Below, piece after piece: positions 8,341-17,095 of a DNA stretch of 39,652 nucleotides. Within the stretch, counting starts at the first letter, position 1, and each line of letters begins with the position of its first letter. The notes beneath the pieces were generated by a model. The model was not told where the DNA came from. It was given only the letters and a program-made list of their open reading frames with translations, and searched no databases. The DNA is from Deltaproteobacteria bacterium (GTDB lineage Bacteria > Desulfobacterota > Binatia > UBA9968): assembly GCA_016210115.1 (NCBI GenBank), contig JACQUW010000201.1, forward strand, positions 1-39,652. The letters run 5' to 3'. Made by a program: the position numbers and the translations under genes.

Positions 8341-9177
8341 ATGTCATCTGTGAAAAGCCGCTCCTTAAAGCTAGTAATTACGGTCGTTTTTTCACTTTTT
8401 CTCTGGCCGAGAATCGGACCAGCTTCCGAGGAGCCACAGGGCCGGATTCCAGCTCGGATACATTTCGAAAAGGGACGTTTAACAGTCACGGCGACTGAAA
8501 TGGCTTTGAAGGATCTGCTCGATGAGGTAAAAAAAAGAAGCGGCGTTTCCTTTGAGTTTCGCGATCCCAAAGCGGCATTAAAAATCGTGACGGTTGAATT
8601 CAAGAGCCGCCCTCTGGAGGAAGCGCTTAAAACGCTGCTGCGGGGTCTCAGCTTTTTCTTTAGCTATGAGGGCAATCGCCTGGTTAGAGTGTTGGTCTTT
8701 GGAAGCGAGCAGGCGGTGAGCCAACCTTCTCGCCCACGACCCGCATCGCCACTTTATCACCCTGAATCGCTGCCGGACTTTGATGAGCTGTTAGAGAAAA
8801 GCCGTGAGGAAGGACTCAAGGCGATTGCCAATAGTTTGCGCGGCAACAATTCAGAGGCGAAGATATTGGCTATCGACGCTTTACAATCCCTGGACGATCC
8901 TAGAGGCGTCACTCTCCTCAGCGAGGCTCTGTCAGATTCCGATTCCACGGTCAAAACGTCTGCCCTCTCTGCCCTGAGGGAAAAGGAGGGGTCTCAACCG
9001 ATCACAGCTCTCAGGAAGGGGTTGCAGGACCCGGACCCCTCTTTCCGGATAGAGATCCTGGAGGCGCTCGCGGAAAAGGGTCAGTTGGACAGCGTGAGGA
9101 GCGCTCTTTCCGACAGAAATCAGCAGGTAAGGGAAAAAGCCGCGGAGCTCCTGCAGACGTACAAAGAAACGGAGTGA
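8341..9177 (+). CDS. Secreted STN-like plus HEAT-repeat protein
   Basis: About 278 residues from the ATG at 8341, chosen because it gives a clean signal peptide (KSRSLK, then VITVVFSLFLW, cleavage near GPA-SEE). The frame is open to a GTG at 8218, and the ATG at 8317 is possible; no start has a good SD. Residues about 35-110 resemble the STN/secretin-TonB short N-terminal fold: ALKDLLDEVKKRSGVSFEF, then VTVEFKSRPLEEALKTLL, then an aromatic strand. The C-terminal half (about 150-278) is HEAT/PBS-lyase-like helical repeats (for example AKILAIDALQSLDDPRGV, IEILEALAEKGQLDSV). No secretin or TonB barrel is nearby, so it is a stand-alone periplasmic scaffold of unknown partner. Confidence 0.62.
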   Translation: MSSVKSRSLKLVITVVFSLFLWPRIGPASEEPQGRIPARIHFEKGRLTVTATEMALKDLLDEVKKRSGVSFEFRDPKAALKIVTVEFKSRPLEEALKTLLRGLSFFFSYEGNRLVRVLVFGSEQAVSQPSRPRPASPLYHPESLPDFDELLEKSREEGLKAIANSLRGNNSEAKILAIDALQSLDDPRGVTLLSEALSDSDSTVKTSALSALREKEGSQPITALRKGLQDPDPSFRIEILEALAEKGQLDSVRSALSDRNQQVREKAAELLQTYKETE

Positions 9178-9205
9178 CTTTGACCGGGCACTGTCCTCGG
9201 AGCGC

Positions 9206-9228
9206 GGGGCGCAACCCGCCCGCGCCCC
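9206..9228. terminator. GC-rich hairpin between convergent genes
   Basis: GGGGCGC (9206-9212) and GCGCCCC (9222-9228) form a perfect 7-bp stem with a 9-nt loop, exactly between the ends of the convergent STN-HEAT and beta-helix genes. There is no T-tract on either strand, so a bidirectional terminator is a guess from position and stability. Confidence 0.4.
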
Positions 9229-9249
9229 AAGGAGCACGGCCAAGATTTC

Positions 9250-10179
9250 TCAGTTAGGCGGGCAGTAGAAACTGCCGAAGAAGGTCCCGATCACGAGCGC
9301 GCCGTTCGGGAAAAAATTCGTTCCCATCTTAACGGCTGAAAGGGGAGCTGTAATCGTGCCGTTTTGCGGAAGCAGAGTCGGCCCAACCCCATCATCTGGC
9401 TCCGAGCAGAGAACCATCGAGGACCGTCCGGTCTGGTTCTTTGCATCGAATGTATTGATATTCGCGAACGTCGGGACCAGATCAGGATCCGGATTGGGCT
9501 CACTCGGGTCACCGAATCCCGTATTGCCCCAGTTATTGTTGATCAAAAGGAAAACGTAACTGTTCGGGTCGCCAGCCGAAGCCGCGAATCGGTTCGTGCT
9601 CACCTCAGCTCCGCTATTGCAGTCTTTCACTTCGACGCCTGTGCCTCCCGTGTATGCAACGTCCGTCGAGGTGAATGGCGCCGCAGTAAACGTATTCAGC
9701 CGGATGATGTTACCGGTAGACGTTTGCCCTCCGCCTGGAGTTGGAGTGCAACCTCCGTTGACGCTCGCACCCGTCTTGACCCAACCGCGCCTTACGGTAA
9801 AGCCCTTGAAAGTACTGTTATTGCCTTGTAGTTCACATCCTGAGGTGGGAGCGAACACCCCGTTCGGATCGCCGCCGGCACAATCGATGTTGGCGTTGAA
9901 GCCTGTAATCGTTACATTGTTCTTCGTCAAGACAAAGCTTTGGACCGTTGTGTAAAAACCTCCCATGACTTGGATCGTGTCTCCATCGACAAAACCAGGC
10001 TTCGCAATAACGCCGCCAATCGTGGCACACGCTGTTGGAATACTGGTACAGGCGTTTGCATCGTTTCCCGTCGGTTTGACACGCCAGGTCGTCGCCGCAG
10101 CAGACTGCGGCTGCGCCGCCCACCCAAAAAGAATCAAGAAAGCCCCCGCAAAAAGAGCCCGGATAGCATGCCTCTTCAT
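9250..10179 (-). CDS. Secreted right-handed beta-helix protein
   Basis: 309 residues from the ATG at 10179, preceded by AAGGAG about 8 nt upstream; the frame is open to 10320, but that part overlaps the promoter and is not coding. A signal peptide (KRHAIRALFAGAFLILFGWA, cleavage near AAA-TTW) is followed by short, Asn/Gly/Thr-rich beta-strands (ITGFNANIDC, FKGFTVRRGW, GNIIRLNTFT, GVEVKDC, STNRFAAS, INNNWGN). These match the stacked turns of pectate-lyase/NosD-type parallel beta-helices. The opening WRVKPTGNDANAC is typical of such surface or secreted proteins. Several Cys suggest disulfides in the periplasm or outside. No catalytic residues are recognisable; it may bind or cleave polysaccharide. 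Confidence 0.68.
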   Translation of the reverse strand: MKRHAIRALFAGAFLILFGWAAQPQSAAATTWRVKPTGNDANACTSIPTACATIGGVIAKPGFVDGDTIQVMGGFYTTVQSFVLTKNNVTITGFNANIDCAGGDPNGVFAPTSGCELQGNNSTFKGFTVRRGWVKTGASVNGGCTPTPGGGQTSTGNIIRLNTFTAAPFTSTDVAYTGGTGVEVKDCNSGAEVSTNRFAASAGDPNSYVFLLINNNWGNTGFGDPSEPNPDPDLVPTFANINTFDAKNQTGRSSMVLCSEPDDGVGPTLLPQNGTITAPLSAVKMGTNFFPNGALVIGTFFGSFYCPPN

Positions 10180-10292
10180 TGTTGTCTCCTTTCGACGTTG
10201 ACAGCCCCCGCAGAAGCTGTTATCCCACATGACCTTGGTCAACCCGCCAAAGGCGGCGACCTCCCCATTAGCTCTCGCGAGCGGGCCGGATT

Positions 10293-10320
10293 TTATTACA
10301 CACCACCCTCTTTCTGTCAA
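10293..10320 (-). promoter_or_regulatory. Near-consensus sigma70 promoter for the beta-helix gene
   Basis: On the minus strand TTGACA (10320-10315) is followed by a 16-bp spacer and TAATAA (10298-10293), about 113 bp upstream of the ATG at 10179. The match is among the best in the window and predicts strong expression. Confidence 0.55.
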
Positions 10321-10356
10321 GGGAAATTTAGTTCCGGCTCTCTCCTTTCACCTTAA

Positions 10357-10384
10357 TTGACATTGATACGGGGCCTTGGATATT
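10357..10384 (+). promoter_or_regulatory. Candidate promoter for the TAXI-like gene
   Basis: TTGACA (10357-10362), 16-bp spacer and GATATT (10379-10384). It lies about 106 bp upstream of the GTG at 10491 and back to back with the beta-helix promoter, so the two genes share a divergent control region of about 300 bp. Confidence 0.42.
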
Positions 10385-10490
10385 CTGCTAATCCATGGGC
10401 AGCACGCCAGGCCGGATCGGTGTTTGAACTGCTGCCTCAATCATGAGATCGCCCAGTTCTTCTGCGGCGATACTTGAAGGAGCATTCTTA

Positions 10491-11507
10491 GTGAAACAAC
10501 GATACAACTCCGCGATTCAGCGTGCCAAGGGCTTGCTCGAGATAGCTTCGGCCCTTTATGAAACCTCCCTCTCCCACCAAACAACGCGGGCGGCCGAGCA
10601 TGTGCTGCAAACCGACTCCCGGCTCGGCTATTACCTGAAGCTGTCCTTATTACCGCGGGGCAAGCAAGAGAACTGCATCTCACTTTCTTTTGCCGCCGAC
10701 AGTTTCCGGGAAATCAAGCTGCTTGCCGAAGGCAAGGTTTCGCTGGCATGGATCAACCCGTCAGCGGCGGTCACGCTTTCCCACAGAGGGACCGGACCGC
10801 TCCGCGGGCGAATACCCCTGAGAACCATCGCCGTTTTCCCCTCCTGGGATGTGATGGGTTTTGCCGTCCACGAGTCCACGGGCATCACATCATTGACGCA
10901 GCTCAAAAGAGAGCGGTTTCCCGTTCGCCTCTCCACCGGAGCCGGCACACGGCTTGAGCTGAAGGAAAGTCCGCCCATGTTTACCGTGAGCGCCGTCTTG
11001 AAGGCGGCCGGCTTCACCTTGGCGGAAATTCGGAGCTGGGGCGGGAAGATCCAGGCTGTTTCGCGCCCAAGCCATCCCGACCGGCGCGCGGCGATTGAGA
11101 ACGGAGCAGTCAACGCGGTATTCGATGAAGGCATTAAGAGTTGGGGACAATCCGCGCTCGACCATGGCTTTCGCTTCCTCCCCATCGATGGCCCGATTCT
11201 GAAGCGCCTAAAGGCGATGGGCTATCGCGCGTCGGTGGTCCCGAAGTCGCGGTTCAAGGGCATGGCTCGTGACGTGCCGACAATTGATTTTAGCGGCTGG
11301 CCGATGGTCGTTCGCGCCGATATGCCGGACGAGATCGCATACGCGTTGTGCGAGGCCATCGAAGCGCGAAAGAAATCCATCCCTACCGACAATTTTAAGA
11401 CCCTGAATATGGCCCACCTCTGCGCCAACAGCGCGGAAGCGCCATACGACGTTGGCCTCCATCCCGGAGCCAGACGATTTTACCGGGAAAGAGGATACCT
11501 CGCATAG
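10491..11507 (+). CDS. TAXI/NMT1-like periplasmic-binding-protein fold, no signal peptide
   Basis: About 338 residues. I place the start at the GTG at 10491 because a strong AAGGAG (10477-10482) lies 8 nt before it; the frame also has an ATG at 10443 without an SD. The sequence follows TAXI/NMT1_3 substrate-binding proteins: an early strand with AADSFREIKLLAEGKVSLAW, a hinge around LRTIAVFPSWDVMGFAVHES, a KRERFPVRLSTGAGTR loop, and a late VVRADMPDEIAYALCEAIEA segment typical of the C-terminal helices. TAXI proteins normally feed TRAP transporters and are exported, but neither start gives a signal peptide and no TRAP membrane gene is adjacent. It may be a cytosolic sensor or orphan. Ligand unknown. 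Confidence 0.62.
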   Translation: MKQRYNSAIQRAKGLLEIASALYETSLSHQTTRAAEHVLQTDSRLGYYLKLSLLPRGKQENCISLSFAADSFREIKLLAEGKVSLAWINPSAAVTLSHRGTGPLRGRIPLRTIAVFPSWDVMGFAVHESTGITSLTQLKRERFPVRLSTGAGTRLELKESPPMFTVSAVLKAAGFTLAEIRSWGGKIQAVSRPSHPDRRAAIENGAVNAVFDEGIKSWGQSALDHGFRFLPIDGPILKRLKAMGYRASVVPKSRFKGMARDVPTIDFSGWPMVVRADMPDEIAYALCEAIEARKKSIPTDNFKTLNMAHLCANSAEAPYDVGLHPGARRFYRERGYLA

Positions 11508-11544
11508 GGGCGCGATTCATCGCGCCCTTGCCAGAATTCCAAAA

Positions 11545-12240
11545 TTATCGGGACATGGATCGCGTGGCTTCACGCTTAAGTCTGGTGGGGCTAATGATAC
11601 CTATGCGCCGTCCGTCAATCCGTACCAATCCTGCCTTTTGGAAAGCAGCTATGACGCGAGTTAGGGTTTCCCGGGAAAGGCCCACGAGATCGGCCAATTC
11701 CTTCCGGCTGAGAGAGAGGACAATTTCAGCCCCGACATTGAGCGGAATCTTCCGCTCTTCGGTAATTTCCACCAGAACCGACGCGACTTTTTCATAGGCA
11801 TCGGCAAAAACCAGGCGACTAATCTTTTCATCCGCCTTCCGGAGCCTCTGGCTGAACGTCGTCAGCATCTTCATCACCACCTCAGGGTGGCGCGGGATAA
11901 ACTGCAAGAATTGCTCCCGGGAAAGGACCAGCGCCTGGCAGGGCTCCAAAGAGGAAACGGTAGCGGATCTGGGCTCGGAATCGAGCAATGCCATCTCTCC
12001 AAAGAAATCACCGGCCTTCAGAATGCCGAGGATGATTTCTCTTCCATTCCTATCATTCATGCTGATTTTGACTCTGCCGCGCTTGATGATGAAAAGACTA
12101 TTTCCACGCTCATGAGCGTGGAAAATGATCTGGCTTTTCGGGAAGGAGCGCTGTTCTAGAAAAGACTCCAATTTCCGAAGTTCAGAATCGGAAAGATCCG
12201 AAAACAGAGTAACGTCGCGGAGAAACGTTCTGTTTGTCAT
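11545..12240 (-). CDS. Crp/Fnr family transcriptional regulator
   Basis: 231 residues. The N-terminal cyclic-nucleotide-binding-type beta-barrel (about 10-125) includes GNSLFIIKRGRVKI and the phosphate-binding-cassette-like stretch GDFFGEMALLDSEPRSATV. A long dimerisation helix follows, then a Crp-type winged helix (about 165-215) with LSRKELADLVGLSRETLTRV as helix-turn-helix. No N-terminal Cys cluster, so it is not an oxygen-sensing FNR with an iron-sulfur cluster; cAMP or another ligand is possible. It is the last gene of the minus-strand USP-ackA-xfp-USP block, 219 bp after the USP gene, with its own promoter candidate, and is a natural candidate for controlling that block. G-rich SD about 8 nt before the ATG. 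Confidence 0.88.
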   Translation of the reverse strand: MTNRTFLRDVTLFSDLSDSELRKLESFLEQRSFPKSQIIFHAHERGNSLFIIKRGRVKISMNDRNGREIILGILKAGDFFGEMALLDSEPRSATVSSLEPCQALVLSREQFLQFIPRHPEVVMKMLTTFSQRLRKADEKISRLVFADAYEKVASVLVEITEERKIPLNVGAEIVLSLSRKELADLVGLSRETLTRVIAAFQKAGLVRIDGRRIGIISPTRLKREATRSMSR

Positions 12241-12266
12241 TGCCAGCGCCCCCTTTTGATTTATCC

Positions 12267-12317
12267 TTTATGCCACTTTGCTGCGCCGCATGGCAAGGAA
12301 TTCCCGGCGCTGCGGCG
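12267..12317 (-). promoter_or_regulatory. Promoter candidate and overlapping inverted repeat upstream of the Crp/Fnr gene
   Basis: Minus-strand TTGCCA (12296-12291), an 18-bp spacer and CATAAA (12272-12267) lie about 27 bp upstream of the ATG at 12240. CGCCGCA (12284-12290) and TGCGGCG (12311-12317) form a perfect 7-bp inverted repeat with a 20-nt spacer that encloses the -35 element. This could be an operator or an attenuating hairpin. It does not match the Crp consensus TGTGA-N6-TCACA. Confidence 0.35.
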
Positions 12318-12459
12318 TCTCTAAGGTTCGTTAAGATTCGACAGCGGACTTGGCTCAAATCCGCGTTTGAAAAGCAGAAATAAGGGATTTGTGCAAAAGC
12401 TACCAAGGGAAGGCCTTCCCACCTGACGCCGGTGCAGTGGCCAATGTCGATATGCAGCC

Positions 12460-13359
12460 TCAAGAAGCCCGGATGATCAAAACAGGGTCCCCTGAATGAA
12501 GCACGACTCTTTCGGTTACGCTTCCCAAGACCCATCGCTTTATCCCTGACCGGCCATGCGTACACATGGCTATCAAGTTATCCGGTGTTTTTCGGGCAAG
12601 CGTGATAATCTCTGCTGCGCCGTAGCCAAGATCCACAACCGAAGAAACGTTCTCTATACCCCTCCTTTTGATCTCTTTGACCTTCGCTGCGAGATAATCC
12701 CCCGCCTCGGCTTCGAGCTTACCAATCAGCTCCTCGGTGTAAGTTCCGTACTCGTCTCCCGTAACTGCAGGCGGCAGAGCGTACGCGCGTATGAGAATAA
12801 CTTTGAGCTTCATCTTTCTTGCGAGGTCCTCGACGTACGGCAGCACCTTCTCAGCCAACGGGGAGCCGTCGAGCGGAACAATCGCCGAGTTCAGAACGGC
12901 TTCTCCATCCGTTTTGCCCTCGTCGCTCGCGCGAATGAGAAGCACATGGTTAGTCGCTCCGCGAATAACCTTGTCGGCTACGCTACCCAAAAGCCAGCGC
13001 TGAATTCCGGACCGGCCGTGTGTGGACATGGCGATCAACGTCTCTTTGTCGGCAGCCGCCTTGTCTATTATGAGTTCTTCCGGCTTTCCCCTCGCCACAA
13101 AACACTTGACGGATACCCCCTCAAACGATCGGGCAATTGCCTCCAGGTAAGACCTGCTGTTGCTCTCCATCCTCGCACTCACAACCGTCTCAGCTTCATG
13201 ACCTTGCTTGGGGTTAGACAATAAGGTGATCGTTTCAGAATCTATTACCTCCAAGAGCTCCACAGGTATTGCCAGCGCTTTAGCCAGAAAGCGAGCATAG
13301 GGCAAGACCTGCTCAGCCACTTTCGACCCATCAAGCGGTACCAGCATCCGTGTATGCAT
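12460..13359 (-). CDS. Tandem-domain universal stress protein
   Basis: 299 residues with two UspA folds, about 1-145 and 155-299. Each begins with a VPLDGS strand-turn (MLVPLDGSKVAEQVLPYARF and IVPLDGSPLAEKVLPYV). Each ends with the ATP-binding loop G-x2-G-x9-G-S/T: STHGRSGIQRWLLGSVADK and CTHGRSGIKRWVLGSVTER. So both halves should bind ATP, as in UspFG-type rather than UspA-type proteins. It is cytosolic. GGGAGG about 7 nt before the ATG supports the start. It follows xfp by 139 bp and precedes the Crp/Fnr gene. A second USP gene of the same architecture heads the block, so the pair flanks the phosphoketolase/acetate-kinase genes. Confidence 0.9.
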   Translation of the reverse strand: MHTRMLVPLDGSKVAEQVLPYARFLAKALAIPVELLEVIDSETITLLSNPKQGHEAETVVSARMESNSRSYLEAIARSFEGVSVKCFVARGKPEELIIDKAAADKETLIAMSTHGRSGIQRWLLGSVADKVIRGATNHVLLIRASDEGKTDGEAVLNSAIVPLDGSPLAEKVLPYVEDLARKMKLKVILIRAYALPPAVTGDEYGTYTEELIGKLEAEAGDYLAAKVKEIKRRGIENVSSVVDLGYGAAEIITLARKTPDNLIAMCTHGRSGIKRWVLGSVTERVVLHSGDPVLIIRAS

Positions 13360-13498
13360 GACAACCTCCCTTGTCGGTTACGAAACGATATCGTCCCACA
13401 CTCGCAGCCAAACAACCGTCCTCCAGTTTAACTTGAATCTCTTTCCTTTTTGCCCCCGCTTAAGCAGAGCTTGCCCCTGAGGACATAGAATATCTGCG

Positions 13499-15874
13499 TT
13501 AGCCTAGACTCCATTTCCAATCGCGAATTTCCGGCATGTCTTCACCGTGTTTGCGGATATAGTTCTTGTGGTCGAGGAGCTTGTCCCGGAGAAACTGTTT
13601 GGCGTAAGCGGCCCGTGAGCCCAAACTCGGCACGCGATCGATCACGTCGCCCACAAGGTGAAATCGGTCGAGGTCGTTCAAAACAACCATGTCAAAAGGC
13701 GTGGTCGTTGTTCCCTCTTCTTTGTAACCTCGGACATGCAGGTTCTTGTGGTTGGTTCGACGATACGTCAGGCGATGGATCAGCCACGGATAACCATGGT
13801 ACGCAAAGATGATCGGCTTGTCCTTGGTGAATAACAGATCGAAATCCCTGTCGCTCAACCCGTGCGGATGCTCACTCTGCGGCTGCAGCGTCATCAAGTT
13901 CACCACGTTAATGACTCGGATCTTCAGGTCCGGGAAGTACTCTCGGAGCATTTCAACCGCAGCGAGTGTCTCCAGCGTCGGCACATCCCCCGCGCAAACC
14001 ATCAGCACATCGGGGTCGCCGCCCTCATCGTTGCTGGCCCATTCCCAGATGCCGAGGCCGGCCATGCAATGTTTAACAGCCGAATCCATGTCCAGCCATT
14101 GCAGCTCACGCTGTTTGCCCGCGACGATGACATTGACGTAATTCCGACTTCGCAAGCAATGATCGGTCACACATAACAACGTGTTGGCATCTGGCGGCAG
14201 GTAGACGCGGATGATATCCGCTTTCTTATTCACCACATGGTCAATGAACCCGGGGTCCTGATGGCTGAACCCGTTGTGGTCCTGCCGCCACACATGCGAC
14301 GTGAGCAGATAATTCAGCGATGCGATGGGACGTCGCCACGGAATCTCACGCGTCACCTTGAGCCACTTGGCGTGCTGGTTAAACATTGAGTCTACGATGT
14401 GAATGAATGCCTCATAACAGGCGAACAGTCCGTGACGGCCTGTGAGAAGATAGCCTTCCAACCAACCCTGACATAGATGCTCGCTCAGCACCTCCATCAC
14501 CCGTCCGTCGGGCGAGACGTGATCGTCAGCTTCCAGAATCTCAGCGGTGGAGACGCGGTCGGTGATGTCGAACAGATGCGTCAAGCGGTTCGACGCTGTC
14601 TCATCCGGGCCAAAGACGCGAAAATTGCGCGGTGCCCAATTCAGTTTCAGTACGTCCCGCAGGAACGCTCCCATGACCCGCGTGGCCTCAGCCACGACCG
14701 CACCGGGTCGAGGGATAGTCACGGCGTAATCTCTAAAATCCGGCATCTTCAAATCACGAAGCAGGATTCCACCGTTTGCGATAGGGTTGGCTCCCATGCG
14801 TCGTTCGCCCTTTGGTGCCAGTTCCGCCAGTTCCGGGATGAGTTTGCCGTTCTCGTCGAAAAGCTCTTGAGGCTCGTAACTCTTCATCCACTGTTCGAGC
14901 ATCCTCAGATGCTCAGGCTTTGTGGCGATTTCCGAAAGCGGCACCTGGTGAGAGCGAAATGATCCTTCCGTGGGCAAACCGTCTACCTCTTTCGGCCCCG
15001 TCCACCCTTTGGGTGTGCGGAGTATAATCATCGGCCAGTGCGGTCGCTTGCTGAAGCCTTGGCTTCGCGCCTCGCTCTGAATATCTTTAATCTCACCGAT
15101 GATCCTATCAAGCGCGTCCGCCATGAGCTGGTGCACCTGGTCGGGATCGTCGCCCTCAACGAAATACGGGTGGTAGCCATAACCGCGGAAGAGCTGCTCC
15201 AATTCTTCGTGGCCGATGCGTGCCAGCACCGTCGGATTGGCGATCTTGTAGCCGTTAAGGTGCAGAATGGGCAAAACGGCGCCATCGTGAACGGGGTTCA
15301 AAAATTTATTCGAGTGCCAACTGGTTGCCAGTGGCCCCGTTTCCGCCTCGCCGTCACCTACCACGCAGGCGACCAGCAAGTCGGGGTTGTCGAACGCGGC
15401 GCCATACGCGTGGGCCAGGGAATAGCCGAGTTCTCCGCCTTCGTTGATGGAGCCGGGCGTTTCCGGGGCTACGTGGCTGGGGATACCGCCGGGAAAAGAG
15501 AACTGGGTGAACAGCCGTTTCATGCCAGCTTCGTCCTGGGAAGTATCCGGGTAAAACTCGCTGTACACGCCCTCCAGATACGTGTTTGCTACCAGACCCG
15601 GTCCCCCGTGCCCGGGGCCGGTGACGTAGATCATGTTCAGGCCGTATTGGTTGATGATCCGGTTAAGATGGACATAAATGAAGTTCAACCCCGGCGTGGT
15701 GCCCCAATGACCGAGCAACCGTGGTTTCACGTGCTCAAGCTTCAGCGGCTTCTTCAACAGCGGATTGTCATATAGATAAATTTGGCCAACCGACAGATAG
15801 TTAGCGGCCCGCCAGTAGGCGTTTATCCTGCGGAGCATTTCTGGGCGGAGTGGTTTCTTCGTGTTCTTTTTCAT
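13499..15874 (-). CDS. xfp: Xylulose-5-phosphate/fructose-6-phosphate phosphoketolase
   Basis: 791 residues, the usual length for phosphoketolases. This thiamine-diphosphate enzyme cleaves xylulose 5-phosphate (or fructose 6-phosphate) with phosphate to acetyl phosphate plus glyceraldehyde 3-phosphate (or erythrose 4-phosphate). Diagnostic segments: [44 protein letters not shown]-type loop ([20 protein letters not shown]), the ThDP/Mg motif [21 protein letters not shown] near residue 175, [11 protein letters not shown] with the catalytic Glu, and the C-terminal [17 protein letters not shown]. Its ATG overlaps the ackA stop by 4 bp, indicating translational coupling. The product pair makes acetate plus ATP. 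No frameshifts seen. Confidence 0.96.
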   Translation of the reverse strand: MKKNTKKPLRPEMLRRINAYWRAANYLSVGQIYLYDNPLLKKPLKLEHVKPRLLGHWGTTPGLNFIYVHLNRIINQYGLNMIYVTGPGHGGPGLVANTYLEGVYSEFYPDTSQDEAGMKRLFTQFSFPGGIPSHVAPETPGSINEGGELGYSLAHAYGAAFDNPDLLVACVVGDGEAETGPLATSWHSNKFLNPVHDGAVLPILHLNGYKIANPTVLARIGHEELEQLFRGYGYHPYFVEGDDPDQVHQLMADALDRIIGEIKDIQSEARSQGFSKRPHWPMIILRTPKGWTGPKEVDGLPTEGSFRSHQVPLSEIATKPEHLRMLEQWMKSYEPQELFDENGKLIPELAELAPKGERRMGANPIANGGILLRDLKMPDFRDYAVTIPRPGAVVAEATRVMGAFLRDVLKLNWAPRNFRVFGPDETASNRLTHLFDITDRVSTAEILEADDHVSPDGRVMEVLSEHLCQGWLEGYLLTGRHGLFACYEAFIHIVDSMFNQHAKWLKVTREIPWRRPIASLNYLLTSHVWRQDHNGFSHQDPGFIDHVVNKKADIIRVYLPPDANTLLCVTDHCLRSRNYVNVIVAGKQRELQWLDMDSAVKHCMAGLGIWEWASNDEGGDPDVLMVCAGDVPTLETLAAVEMLREYFPDLKIRVINVVNLMTLQPQSEHPHGLSDRDFDLLFTKDKPIIFAYHGYPWLIHRLTYRRTNHKNLHVRGYKEEGTTTTPFDMVVLNDLDRFHLVGDVIDRVPSLGSRAAYAKQFLRDKLLDHKNYIRKHGEDMPEIRDWKWSLG

Positions 15875-17070
15875 GGCGTTGTCTCATTGCTCGCTACTTC
15901 ACAGACCAACTTGGCGATCTGTATCTCCTCGTCGGTGCGGATGATCCGCACCGTAACCCCACTCCCTTCCTTCGAGATGATCGGCTGACCGGCAGCATTA
16001 CGGGCTTCGTCCAAATCAACACCCAAGAATCCTAAACCTTCGCAAATCCGCGCCCGAACCACGGGCGCATTTTCCCCGATGCCGCCGGCAAAGACGAGCG
16101 TGTCCAATCCACCCAGAGCGGCGGCAAAAGCCCCGACCCATTTTTTCGCTTGGTAACAAAACAGCGCAACGGCCTCCCTGGCACGCACGTCATCGGCTTC
16201 GCGCGCGAGCAAGTCGCGCATGTCCGGGCTAATCTCCGAAACTCCGAGCAGCCCGGACTGGTGGTTGACCATTTCATGAAATTGCTTTGCGGTCATCTGC
16301 TCGCTTCGCGTCAGATACCAGACTAGCCCCGGGTCCAAATCGCCTGAACGAGTGCTCATGAGCAATCCGGCAGTTGGTGTGAAGCCCATACTCGTGTCAA
16401 TGCTTCTGCCACCGCGCACCGCCGTGAGACTCGCCCCATTGCCGAGGTGGGCCAAAATCACGCGACCCTGGGCCGCCTCCGTGCCAGCCACCCGAGCCAG
16501 TTCTTCCATGAGGTAGCTATAGGACAAGCCGTGAAAACCGTACCGCTGAACTCCCTTTGCCTCGAAGCGGCGTGGAATGGATAGAATTCGGGCAACACGC
16601 GGCATGTCCCGATGAAACGCGGTGTCGAAGCAGGCCACCTGCGGCAAATTGGGGTAGCGCTGGCGAAAAACTTCGATCAATTGGATTTCCGAGGGCAGAT
16701 GCTCTGGATCGTACGCGCTGAGGCGATGCAGTTCCTGCAGCAATTGAGAGGTGACTCGTTGAGGTTCGCGGTAGTTTGGTCCGCCATGAACGATACGGTG
16801 CCCGACCGCCCTTACGGAAATAAAACCCAGATGCTGCTCAAGCCAATTCATCAGGACCGTTCCCGCCGCTCCGTGATCCGAAACTTCGATGGATTGAGTC
16901 TCCGGTTTCCTCTCGCTTTCATTGACGGTCAAGACAGCGTCTGGCAGGCCGATGCGCTCGATCTTGCCGGAAAGAAGACACGCTGCCACTTCAGGGACGG
17001 CATACAGAGCAAACTTGATGCTTGACGAGCCACCATTGATCGCCAGGACGCATGCTTCAGCGCGTTTCAC
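15871..17070 (-). CDS. ackA: Acetate kinase
   Basis: About 399 residues from a GTG at 17070, chosen because AAGGAG sits 6 nt before it. The frame's ATG at 17085 would put that SD inside the coding region and has none of its own. ASKHA-fold acetate kinase converts acetyl phosphate and ADP to acetate and ATP. Seen in order: [15 protein letters not shown] (phosphate-binding loop 1), [20 protein letters not shown] (catalytic Asp), [50 protein letters not shown] and [13 protein letters not shown]. It lies 25 bp after the upstream USP gene and overlaps xfp by 4 bp, so it should consume the acetyl phosphate made by phosphoketolase. Confidence 0.95.
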   Translation of the reverse strand: MKRAEACVLAINGGSSSIKFALYAVPEVAACLLSGKIERIGLPDAVLTVNESERKPETQSIEVSDHGAAGTVLMNWLEQHLGFISVRAVGHRIVHGGPNYREPQRVTSQLLQELHRLSAYDPEHLPSEIQLIEVFRQRYPNLPQVACFDTAFHRDMPRVARILSIPRRFEAKGVQRYGFHGLSYSYLMEELARVAGTEAAQGRVILAHLGNGASLTAVRGGRSIDTSMGFTPTAGLLMSTRSGDLDPGLVWYLTRSEQMTAKQFHEMVNHQSGLLGVSEISPDMRDLLAREADDVRAREAVALFCYQAKKWVGAFAAALGGLDTLVFAGGIGENAPVVRARICEGLGFLGVDLDEARNAAGQPIISKEGSGVTVRIIRTDEEIQIAKLVCEVASNETTP

Positions 17071-17095
17071 AGAGAACTCCTTCATCCAAAGTACG

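Noticed and set aside
15038..15775. 245-codon plus-strand ORF within xfp
   Set aside because: It is antisense to xfp; the codon pattern follows the complementary coding strand and no family is seen.
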